Source: an uncultured Saprospiraceae bacterium
Lineage (GTDB): Bacteria; Bacteroidota; Bacteroidia; Chitinophagales; Saprospiraceae
Reading direction: 5' to 3'
DNA length: 8,106 nt
Assembly: GCA_905479665.1 (NCBI GenBank)
Contig: CAJQNM010000245.1
Span: 1 to 8,106, forward strand
Below the pieces are notes generated by a model. The model was not told where the DNA came from and ran no database searches. It saw nothing but the letters and a program-made list of their open reading frames with translations. Shown here piece after piece: positions 1-5,985 of the stretch (within the stretch, counting starts at the first letter, position 1; each line of letters opens with the position of its first letter). Made by a program: the position numbers and the translations under genes.

Positions 1-733
1 AGTAAGTCACTTTGGGACGACCAGCCTGACCTTTTTTGGTGGTCACAATAATCACTCCAATGTTGGCACGCGCTCCATAGATTGATGCAGAAGAGGCATC
101 TTTGAGCACTTGCATGGATTCAATATCATTTGGATTGAGCATGTTAAAGAATCCATCCTCCACGGGAACACCATCTACCACATAGAGTGGATCATTGTTT
201 CCAAAAGAGGAGATTCCTCTAATTCGAACTGTCGAGCGCCCTCCAGGAGCTCCACCAGTCGTAATGTTGAGACCAGCAGCTCTACCTTCCAGTTTTTGCA
301 GAAAGCTAGATGCCGTTACCTGATTCATGTCGTCCGCTTCGATGACCGCCACCGCACCGGTGATGTCTCGTTTTCGCTGCGTACTGTAACCCGTCACTAC
401 TACCTCATCAATATCCACACCTTGCGCCAGTGAAATATCAATGGTGTTGCTCGTCCCTACTCCTATTTCTTGTCCACTGTATCCAGTGAAAGAGAAAACC
501 AATACATCTCCTGGGCTAGCTTGTAGCGTGTAGCTCCCATCTATGTCTGTCACAGTTCCAGTACTGGAACCTTTCACAATAACGGTGGCCCCAATTAAGG
601 TCTCACCTGTTTCGGCATCACTTACGACGCCCGATATGTTCTGCGCCTGTGCCTGAAGATGTACACACAGTACACTCAGAAACAGTAGGCTAGTCAAAGA
701 CTTGAGCAGCCCTAAATCAAAAGATTTTTTCAT
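1..733 (-). CDS. SusC/RagA-family TonB-dependent outer-membrane receptor, N-terminal part (3' end outside window)
   Basis: Reading the minus strand from the ATG at 733 gives 244 codons without a stop, running off the left edge. Residues 1 to about 30 form a signal peptide (MKKS start, Leu-rich core, then QAQAQ). Residues 32 to about 110 resemble the carboxypeptidase-regulatory-like beta-sandwich that opens most SusC proteins (ISGVV, then GATVIVKGSSTGT). A TonB-box-like EVVVTGY lies at 110-116. The plug domain follows, with the family hallmarks VRIRGISSFGNNDPLYVVDG (169-188) and YGARANIGVIIVTTKKG (219-235). Family members import glycans, peptides or siderophores across the outer membrane using TonB energy, usually with a SusD lipoprotein encoded downstream; that region is outside the window, so the substrate cannot be told. 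Full-length homologues are about 1000 residues, so roughly a quarter is visible. The family call is secure. Confidence 0.95.
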   Translation of the reverse strand, partial: MKKSFDLGLLKSLTSLLFLSVLCVHLQAQAQNISGVVSDAETGETLIGATVIVKGSSTGTVTDIDGSYTLQASPGDVLVFSFTGYSGQEIGVGTSNTIDISLAQGVDIDEVVVTGYSTQRKRDITGAVAVIEADDMNQVTASSFLQKLEGRAAGLNITTGGAPGGRSTVRIRGISSFGNNDPLYVVDGVPVEDGFFNMLNPNDIESMQVLKDASSASIYGARANIGVIIVTTKKGQAGRPKVTY

Positions 734-805
734 ACATCAATTGTTTCAATAGAGAGTTGAAAAATAAATTAGCAGTTAAAGCCTCTTGGGCTCCATTTAA
801 GAGAG

Positions 806-838
806 CGAATATAAGATAAACTTCGGTTGGTTAACAAA
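806..838 (-). promoter_or_regulatory. Probable Bacteroidota-type promoter for the SusC/RagA gene
   Basis: On the minus strand a TTTG at 838-835 is followed, after 21 nt, by TATATTCG at 813-806. This fits the Bacteroidota housekeeping pattern (-33 TTTG, about 19-21 nt, -7 TAnnTTTG) with one mismatch in the -7 box. Transcription would begin near 800, giving a leader of about 65 nt before the ATG at 733. No Shine-Dalgarno sequence is visible upstream of that ATG. Assignment is by pattern only. Confidence 0.5.
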
Positions 839-874
839 CTCTTAATGTGTCAATGTCCTCAGTTTAACAACTCC

Positions 875-896
875 AAAAAAGCTGCCTGACAAGGCA
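875..896 (-). terminator. Probable intrinsic terminator downstream of uvrC
   Basis: On the minus strand TGCCT, loop TGTC, AGGCA forms a 5-bp stem (896-883), followed by GC and six T residues (880-875). It lies about 70-90 nt past the uvrC stop and upstream of the SusC promoter, the right place to insulate the two genes. On the plus strand the same stem is followed by AATATTTTTT, so it could work in both directions, although no plus-strand gene ends here. Confidence 0.55.
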
Positions 897-907
897 AATA
901 TTTTTTC

Positions 908-936
908 AAAAAAAATCTTCACCAAATAAAATTTGG
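908..936 (-). terminator. Possible first (weaker) terminator hairpin after uvrC
   Basis: On the minus strand CCAAAT, loop TTT, ATTTGG (936-922) forms a 6-bp AT-rich stem, followed six nt later by a run of eight T residues (915-908). The stem is weak and the T-tract is offset, so alone it may terminate poorly. With the hairpin at 875-896 it would make a tandem terminator, or it may be chance in AT-rich DNA. Confidence 0.3.
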
Positions 937-965
937 CCTTTAGCAATCACTTTCCCCTTTGGGAT

Positions 966-2771
966 TCACAATTTTTCGGAAAAATGATCGATCAGCTTTC
1001 TGGCTACTGACGCTCCAGCTATTTGCCTGATCTCGCGTTCGCTGGCCTCACGGATACGCTTTACAGATTTAAAATGCTGCAACAGTTTGTCTGCCGTTTT
1101 TACTCCCACTCCGGCAATGTCCGATAGTTCGGTACTGGTAAAATCCTGGGAACGTTTCAATCGATGAAAAGTAACGGCAAATCGATGGGCCTCGTTTCGC
1201 AACTGCTGAATCAGTTTTAGAGACTCTGATTTCTTGTTGATATAAAGTGGTATCGAATCTCCTGGAAAGTATATTTCTTCCAGTCGTTTGGCTATCCCGA
1301 TCACAACCATTTTTCCTTCCAAGCCTAAGACTGCCAAAGCCTTCATCGCAGAACTGAGCTGGCCTTTTCCTCCATCGATGATCACCAACTGAGGCAAGTC
1401 CTCGCCTTCTTCCGTGAGTCGACGATATCGACGGAAGACCACCTCTTCCATCGAGGCATAATCATCGGCGCCCACCACTGTCTTTATATTATAGTGCCGA
1501 TAATCAGCTTTGGCCGGCTTCGCATTCTTAAAGACAACGCATGCCGCAGTCGGATGGGTGCCCTGAATATTCGAATTATCAAAACACTCAATGTGATACG
1601 GTAATGCATCCATCTGCAGGTCTTCCTGCATCGTTTTGAGAATACGCTCTGATGAGGTCTGCTTTTGTTTACGCGAAATCTCATCCTTCTTTTTCTGCAG
1701 GGCGTAGTAGGTCAGATTTTTGTTCGACATCTCGAGCAACTTCTTCTTGTCACCGCGTTGTGGCACTGTGATTCTCAATGACTCATCGGCAAGCTCAATT
1801 TTTCTGGGCACCAGAAGTTCTGGAGCAATGCTGGTAAATTTTTCGCGAATGCGGGGTATCGCAAAGGCCAAGAGATCTTCTTCTTCCTCTACGATCTTGG
1901 TCTCCAACTCGGCTATGTAGGTATTGATGACGGCGCCTTTGACCACCTTCATATAGTGCACCAATGCATAGGTCTCTTCTACTTGGATCGAAAATACATC
2001 CAGGTCACGCGTATTGATATTCGCCACCATAGACTTGCTTTGGTAGTTTTCAAAGGCGACTAGTTTGTTCTTCCAACGTTGCGCTTTTTCGAAATCAAGA
2101 CCGGCTGATGCTGCATTCATTTCCCGATATAGATGCTCTTTGACTGGTTTAAAATTTCCCGAAAGAATATTCCGGACTTGATCTACCTTCACGAGATAGT
2201 CCTCTTCCGGCTCAAGGTTTTCACAGGGGCCGAGACAATTGTTGATGTGATATTCGAGACAGACTTTAAACTTGCCGGCATCGATATTCTCCTGTGAAAG
2301 ATGGTACTTGCAGGTCCGCAATGGAAAGAGATCTTTGATTAAGTCGAGCAGTACGCCAGTGCGCCACTTTGAGGTATATGGTCCGAAGTAAGTAGATCCA
2401 TCTCGAACGACTTTGCGCGTGAAAAAGACTCGCGGATACCGCTCTTTTTTGATGCAGACATAGGTGTAGGATTTTCCATCCTTGAGGTTTACATTGTAGC
2501 GCGGTTGAAACTTCTTTATCAGCGTGTTTTCGAGTAAAAAGGCGTCACTTTCCGTTTCCACAATGGTAAATTCGACCCGGCTCGCATGCTTCACCATGAC
2601 GCGCGTCTTGTTCATTTGATGTTTCTGGCTGGTAAAGTAGGAGGTGATGCGATTCTTTAGATTCTTAGCCTTACCCACATAGAGTACCTTTTCCTCCTTA
2701 TCTATGAAGCGGTAGACTCCCGGCTGTCGGGGAATATCGGCAGATATCTGGTTAAACTCCTCTTTGGTCAT
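966..2771 (-). CDS. uvrC: UvrABC excinuclease subunit C
   Basis: This cytosolic nuclease makes both incisions around bulky DNA lesions after UvrA and UvrB have located them (nucleotide excision repair). The 601-residue length is normal for the family. The N-terminal GIY-YIG domain (about 14-93) shows G18-V-Y20, Y31-V-G33, R41 and the acidic E81, and makes the 3' incision. Cys154, 171, 179 and 183 match the four-cysteine Fe-S cluster site. A UvrB-binding UVR-type helix pair lies around 205-240. The RNase H-like 5'-incision domain contains ECFDNSN (D398), VIIDGGKGQ (D466) and NEAHRFA (H529). Tandem helix-hairpin-helix motifs (DIAGVGVKTADKLL, then QIAGASVARKLI) close the protein. The ATG at 2771 lies 7 nt after the mgsA stop, so the two are probably co-transcribed. 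All key residues appear intact. Confidence 0.98.
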   Translation of the reverse strand: MTKEEFNQISADIPRQPGVYRFIDKEEKVLYVGKAKNLKNRITSYFTSQKHQMNKTRVMVKHASRVEFTIVETESDAFLLENTLIKKFQPRYNVNLKDGKSYTYVCIKKERYPRVFFTRKVVRDGSTYFGPYTSKWRTGVLLDLIKDLFPLRTCKYHLSQENIDAGKFKVCLEYHINNCLGPCENLEPEEDYLVKVDQVRNILSGNFKPVKEHLYREMNAASAGLDFEKAQRWKNKLVAFENYQSKSMVANINTRDLDVFSIQVEETYALVHYMKVVKGAVINTYIAELETKIVEEEEDLLAFAIPRIREKFTSIAPELLVPRKIELADESLRITVPQRGDKKKLLEMSNKNLTYYALQKKKDEISRKQKQTSSERILKTMQEDLQMDALPYHIECFDNSNIQGTHPTAACVVFKNAKPAKADYRHYNIKTVVGADDYASMEEVVFRRYRRLTEEGEDLPQLVIIDGGKGQLSSAMKALAVLGLEGKMVVIGIAKRLEEIYFPGDSIPLYINKKSESLKLIQQLRNEAHRFAVTFHRLKRSQDFTSTELSDIAGVGVKTADKLLQHFKSVKRIREASEREIRQIAGASVARKLIDHFSEKL

Positions 2772-2778
2772 GACGAAA

Positions 2779-3144
2779 TCAACACCCTTTTTTTCCTTTG
2801 AGGATCAACATGGCACCTGCTGGATTTGTTGCCAAGGGTACATTATGTACATCACACAAGCGCATTAACATTTGCACATCTGGTTCATGAGGATGCTTAT
2901 CCAGTGGATCTCGAAAAAAGATAACCACGTCAATTTTGCCCGTTGCGACCATAGCCGCTATCTGTGCATCTCCTCCCTGCGGGCCTGATAGTACCTTCGT
3001 GACGTCCAATCCGGCTCGCTCCATATGAGTACCCGTGGTCGCGGTGGTATAGATCTGAGCATTCTCCACCAGCTCCTTGTTTTGCAATACAAAAGATACC
3101 AGATCTGCTTTCTTACCATCGTGGGCGATCAGTGCTATATGCAT
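2779..3144 (-). CDS. mgsA: Methylglyoxal synthase
   Basis: It converts dihydroxyacetone phosphate to methylglyoxal plus phosphate, a bypass that relieves sugar-phosphate build-up when phosphate is limiting. I chose the ATG at 3144 (121 residues, MHIALIAHDGKK). An in-frame GTG at 3171 would add nine residues (ending VSCS) that look non-homologous. Seen from the ATG, active-site positions match the E. coli enzyme: H8 and K12 (H19/K23), the TTATTGT phosphate-binding loop (33-39), SGPQGGD with D59 (D71), RDPL with D79 (D91), and HPHEPD with H86 and D89 (H98/D101). At 121 residues it is shorter than E. coli MgsA (152), mainly at the termini. The C-terminus (ILKGKKGC) is atypical and encoded over an A7 run. 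It is first in the mgsA-uvrC unit and divergent from pgk. No strong promoter was found; a weak -7 candidate (TATTTTGG, 3253-3246) lies within the repeat-bounded segment. Confidence 0.93.
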   Translation of the reverse strand: MHIALIAHDGKKADLVSFVLQNKELVENAQIYTTATTGTHMERAGLDVTKVLSGPQGGDAQIAAMVATGKIDVVIFFRDPLDKHPHEPDVQMLMRLCDVHNVPLATNPAGAMLILKGKKGC

Positions 3145-3184
3145 ACTGCAAGATACAGAGAGAATCGCCACTACACGATCTTTG

Positions 3185-3345
3185 GGGCACCTCTAAGAAC
3201 CCTACTTTGGTTGCTAACTTGTTCTTTTTTCCAGCTACTTCCTTACCAAAATACTCACTTGGCCCTGCTAAACTCCGTTTTTGGTGCCTCGTATCTGAAA
3301 AAAATTCCTGCGTTATCATTCCAAACAGAGTAATTAGAGGTGCCC
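3185..3345. repeat. 161-bp segment bounded by perfect 12-bp inverted repeats (MITE-like or regulatory; unknown)
   Basis: GGGCACCTCTAA at 3185-3196 and its exact reverse complement TTAGAGGTGCCC at 3334-3345 bound a 137-bp interior. A 12-bp perfect pair at the ends of such a short intergenic segment is unlikely by chance. There is no transposase and no clear target-site duplication: the flanks share only TTT, with TTTG on the left and TTTA on the right. On the minus strand one frame stays open across the whole segment. A TAA lies just outside the right repeat, the first ATG is at 3319, and the frame ends at 3113 inside mgsA. It reads protein-like (for example LAGPSEYFGKEVAGKKNK), and the left repeat encodes LEVP. 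It may be a non-autonomous mobile element, a dispersed repeat, a remnant of a coding sequence, or a long-range RNA stem. I do not recognise it with certainty. Confidence 0.45.
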
Positions 3346-3350
3346 TTTAG

Positions 3351-3358
3351 TATTTTTG
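3351..3358 (+). promoter_or_regulatory. Candidate -7 box of the pgk promoter
   Basis: TATTTTTG matches the Bacteroidota -7 consensus TAnnTTTG exactly and sits 23 nt before the pgk ATG, predicting a leader of about 15 nt. No TTTG is found at the expected -33 distance. That spacer is occupied by the right inverted repeat (3334-3345), so the promoter is either weak, helped by a regulator, or not the main one. Confidence 0.45.
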
Positions 3359-3360
3359 GC

Positions 3361-3374
3361 GTCTAAACTTAGAC
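3361..3374. promoter_or_regulatory. Operator-like palindrome at the presumed pgk transcription start
   Basis: GTCTAA-AC-TTAGAC is a perfect 6+6 inverted repeat with a 2-nt centre. It lies 2 nt after the -7 box and ends 7 nt before the pgk ATG. A bound dimeric repressor here would block initiation; in RNA it could form only a small 5-bp hairpin. No regulator is encoded nearby to pair with it. Confidence 0.35.
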
Positions 3375-3381
3375 ATCACAA

Positions 3382-4584
3382 ATGGAGCTGAATTTTAATG
3401 GAAAGAGAGTGCTGGTACGAGTCGATTTTAACGTGCCTCTTGATGATAACTTCGCAGTCACTGACGACACTCGCTTGCGAGCAGCCATTCCTACGATCGA
3501 GCATATTCTCAAAGATGGCGGAGCGGTCATCTTGATGTCACACCTAGGACGACCCGGAAAACAGCTGAAAGAAGATGGGAGTATAGATAGAGATCGCTTC
3601 ACACTGAAGCATGTAGTTGAGCCTCTTGCCCAACTTCTGGGCAGACCCGTCCAGTTTGTGGAGGATACGATAGGTGCTGAGGTCGAGCAGGCTGTTGCCG
3701 ATTTAAAAGGAGGTGATGTCTTGTTGTTGGAGAATACACGATTTTACGCAGAAGAAAAAAACGGGGACCAGGGTTTTGCAAAACAGCTGGCAGATCTGGC
3801 CGATGTCTATGTCAATGATGCTTTCGGCTCCGCTCATCGGGCTCACGCTTCGACCACGACAGTTGCTACTTTCTTTGCACCCGAAGCCAAGTCTTTTGGT
3901 TTTTTAATGGAAAAGGAAGTCACAAATGCTCAACGCGTACTGAACCATCCAGAAGAGCCACTCGTGGCAATCGTAGGAGGAGCCAAGGTTTCCGATAAAA
4001 TCTTGTTGCTTGAAAAACTCCTGGAATCGGTCAATGCCCTGATCATTGGCGGGGCCATGGCCTACACATTTGTGAAGGCCCAAGGAGGCAGCGTTGGAAA
4101 ATCACTGGTCGAAGAGGAGAAGCTTGATCTGGCAAGAGAGTTACTTGCAAAAGCAGCTGCAGCTGGGGTAGAGCTGTTTCTACCTGCTGATAGTATAGCA
4201 GCAAACGAGTTTTCTGCAGATGCCGAGCATCAATCGGTAGCAAGCCACGAAATACCAGAGGGATGGATGGGACTTGATATCGGTCCCGAGGCAATCGCTA
4301 AGTTTTCGGAAATCATCGCTACTGCCAAAACCATCTTGTGGAATGGCCCCATGGGTGTTTTCGAGATGGATGCCTTTGCCAACGGGACCAAAGGGGTGGC
4401 CATGGCAGTAGCCTCAGCCACCAAAGCAGGAGCCTTTTCATTAGTAGGAGGTGGAGATAGTGTTGCAGCCATAAATATGCTTGAGCTAGGAAGTAGTGTA
4501 AGTCATGTTTCGACTGGCGGAGGCGCGATGCTCGAGTTTCTCGAAGGCAAAGAACTGCCCGGTATCGCCGCCATTCAGGGATAG
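3382..4584 (+). CDS. pgk: Phosphoglycerate kinase
   Basis: This cytosolic glycolytic enzyme transfers the acyl phosphate of 1,3-bisphosphoglycerate to ADP, making ATP and 3-phosphoglycerate, and runs in reverse in gluconeogenesis. The 400-residue length is typical. The N-terminal 3-phosphoglycerate-binding domain has R13-V-D15-F-N17-V-P and HLGRP (54-58). The nucleotide-binding domain has GGAKVSDK (199-206, with K202), NGPMGVFE (321-328), GGGDSVAA (356-363) and the C-terminal STGGGA (377-382). The ATG at 3382 is the first in frame after a TAG at 3370-3372, and the start fits the family N-terminus. No Shine-Dalgarno sequence is visible. It is divergent from mgsA and ends 2 nt from the stop of the opposing gene, with no room for a dedicated terminator. 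No other glycolytic gene adjoins it in this window. Confidence 0.98.
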   Translation: MELNFNGKRVLVRVDFNVPLDDNFAVTDDTRLRAAIPTIEHILKDGGAVILMSHLGRPGKQLKEDGSIDRDRFTLKHVVEPLAQLLGRPVQFVEDTIGAEVEQAVADLKGGDVLLLENTRFYAEEKNGDQGFAKQLADLADVYVNDAFGSAHRAHASTTTVATFFAPEAKSFGFLMEKEVTNAQRVLNHPEEPLVAIVGGAKVSDKILLLEKLLESVNALIIGGAMAYTFVKAQGGSVGKSLVEEEKLDLARELLAKAAAAGVELFLPADSIAANEFSADAEHQSVASHEIPEGWMGLDIGPEAIAKFSEIIATAKTILWNGPMGVFEMDAFANGTKGVAMAVASATKAGAFSLVGGGDSVAAINMLELGSSVSHVSTGGGAMLEFLEGKELPGIAAIQG

Positions 4585-4586
4585 GT

Positions 4587-5900
4587 TTATTCCTCTTCCT
4601 GACTGATCTGAGCCACAAAGGAGCCAAACTTATCTTCAATCACGGAGGCCACTGCCTTAATGGTGTCGACCACGTCTTCCATTGTATCTTCCAATTCGAA
4701 GACTAGTGGCTCAGCGGCAGATTGGACCGCCCGAATAGCTTCTGCAACGCCAGATTTTTCTCGTTCCTGCTCGGCCGATTTTATGTCGGAAGCGATTTTA
4801 GCCTCGATGTCTTTTTTAGCCTTCGCAATATCCTGGCGCTCCTTTTTTTCCTGCCTGCGTCTCTCATTTTTTGCGAGCTGCTTTTCCAATTTCGCTTTGG
4901 TCTGGATCATATCATCCAGTTTTTCTTGCTTTGAACGAACCCGCTCCTCGATCATGCCGATCTTGGCACCCCGCAGCTGTGACTCAAGGCTGCCATCCGC
5001 ATCTTGGACTTTTGCCTTCTGATAGGTCACCTCCTGCTGATCTCGGCCTACCGATTTCTCCATCCGACCGATGGCACTCAAAAGACCATCATAGCGCTTT
5101 TGCAATCGACTATCGGCGTTTTGCTTTTCATTTGATTCGGGACCGAATTTCTTTTCCTTGACTTCTTTAAAAAGACCGTCAAGCTGGCGCCAGATCTGTT
5201 TCCTATGACTCCCGGTAAATTTGGTGTCTTTAAACTTATTCTGGATTTCCTTGAGTTCTTTAAATACAGGATTGAGACTCAAGCCATCGTTGACTTTTTT
5301 TTGCAAACCGTCCAGCTGCTCCTTAAAATTTGCCAGATGTTGCTGAGAGGCCGTTTGAAATTCTGCATCCACTTGCTTACGCAGTTTCTTGAGGTCTTCA
5401 AAAAGGGCATTGGTATTGTCGCGAATATGATTGGCATGATCACGGAAAAGATTTTTCTCGCGTGCTTGCTCCTGCACTTTCGACCAAAAAGTTTTGAGCT
5501 CCTCCCACACCCCTGAGTCAAAACCTGTGAGGCCAGCGACTTGCTCTTGCAGGTCCTCGAGCTCACTGTGGTATGCTCGATAAAGCTTGCCAGACAGGAC
5601 GACAAAATGCCATTCGGTCTGAGCTCGTTTCAGTATATCTTCCCGATCTACTTTAAAGCCTTCCGGCAGGATGGAGTCACTGATGCTGAGCGGTCTGCTC
5701 AGCGTCGTGTGCGGATCTGGCAAGAGAATCTCTTTGCCTTGTCGCCATTCTTGCCGAAACTGCTCGGCAAATTCTTCGGAGACACTTTCTCCAGGAAACA
5801 TGGTGACATCAATCGTGTTCGCCTCATCATTGAGGCTCAGTCCAAGCAGAATCTTTTCGTTCTTTTCGTTTGTCCCCCAAAAAACCAATCTCGTTCGCAT
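4587..5900 (-). CDS. Uncharacterised coiled-coil protein with DUF349-like segments
   Basis: The 437-residue product has no signal peptide or membrane segment, so it is probably cytosolic. Residues 1 to about 110 look like a compact globular domain (MRTRLVFWGTNE, then TEWHFVVLSGKLYRAYHSEL). Residues 111-380 are mostly charged helices with coiled-coil character, rich in K, E, Q and R. Two helical segments, about 131-177 and 212-252, share an aromatic/LF/K pattern (for example IWRQLDGLFKEVKEKKF) like the DUF349 helical repeats common in Bacteroidota. A KERR-rich stretch (about 335-372) leads to an acidic C-terminal helix ending QISQEEE. DUF349 proteins have no settled general function that I can apply here. 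The gene starts 85 nt after the asd stop on the same strand, so it could be read through from asd, or from a weak promoter-like pair (CTTG then TATCTTCT, 5985-5954). Its stop is 2 nt from pgk's. Confidence 0.8.
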   Translation of the reverse strand: MRTRLVFWGTNEKNEKILLGLSLNDEANTIDVTMFPGESVSEEFAEQFRQEWRQGKEILLPDPHTTLSRPLSISDSILPEGFKVDREDILKRAQTEWHFVVLSGKLYRAYHSELEDLQEQVAGLTGFDSGVWEELKTFWSKVQEQAREKNLFRDHANHIRDNTNALFEDLKKLRKQVDAEFQTASQQHLANFKEQLDGLQKKVNDGLSLNPVFKELKEIQNKFKDTKFTGSHRKQIWRQLDGLFKEVKEKKFGPESNEKQNADSRLQKRYDGLLSAIGRMEKSVGRDQQEVTYQKAKVQDADGSLESQLRGAKIGMIEERVRSKQEKLDDMIQTKAKLEKQLAKNERRRQEKKERQDIAKAKKDIEAKIASDIKSAEQEREKSGVAEAIRAVQSAAEPLVFELEDTMEDVVDTIKAVASVIEDKFGSFVAQISQEEE

Positions 5901-5985
5901 ACCGTGTAGTTTACTTCGTCTTTTACCTGTGTAGTTCTGCAGATCATTGGGTCAGAAGATACAATGAAGTGCTCTAGAAAGCAAG

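Noticed and set aside
110..433. 107-codon plus-strand open frame
   Set aside because: It lies wholly opposite the SusC/RagA coding sequence, which has unmistakable family motifs; the plus-strand frame has no recognisable protein character.
1720..1920. 66-codon plus-strand open frame, and a 66-codon minus-strand frame at 1484-1684
   Set aside because: Both are shadows of uvrC, whose domains and catalytic residues run continuously through them.
3145..3171. GTG start at 3171 extending MgsA by nine residues
   Set aside because: The added residues do not resemble the family, and the ATG at 3144 begins exactly where the conserved beta-strand and HDGKK motif start.
3132..3350. 72-codon plus-strand frame in the mgsA/pgk gap
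   Set aside because: No ribosome-binding site, no recognisable composition, and it overlaps the mgsA start and the pgk promoter; the minus-strand frame over the same segment looks more protein-like.
4660..5161. Overlapping plus-strand frames, Ser/Phe-rich, up to 120 codons
   Set aside because: These lie opposite the Glu/Lys-rich coiled-coil gene. Codon complementarity of GAA/AAA/GAG stretches naturally gives Ser/Phe/Leu-rich open frames on the other strand.
5954..5985. Promoter-like CTTG / TATCTTCT pair before the coiled-coil gene (minus strand)
   Set aside because: Spacing (20 nt) is right, but the -7 box matches only four of six consensus positions, too weak to list as a feature; noted in the gene entry.
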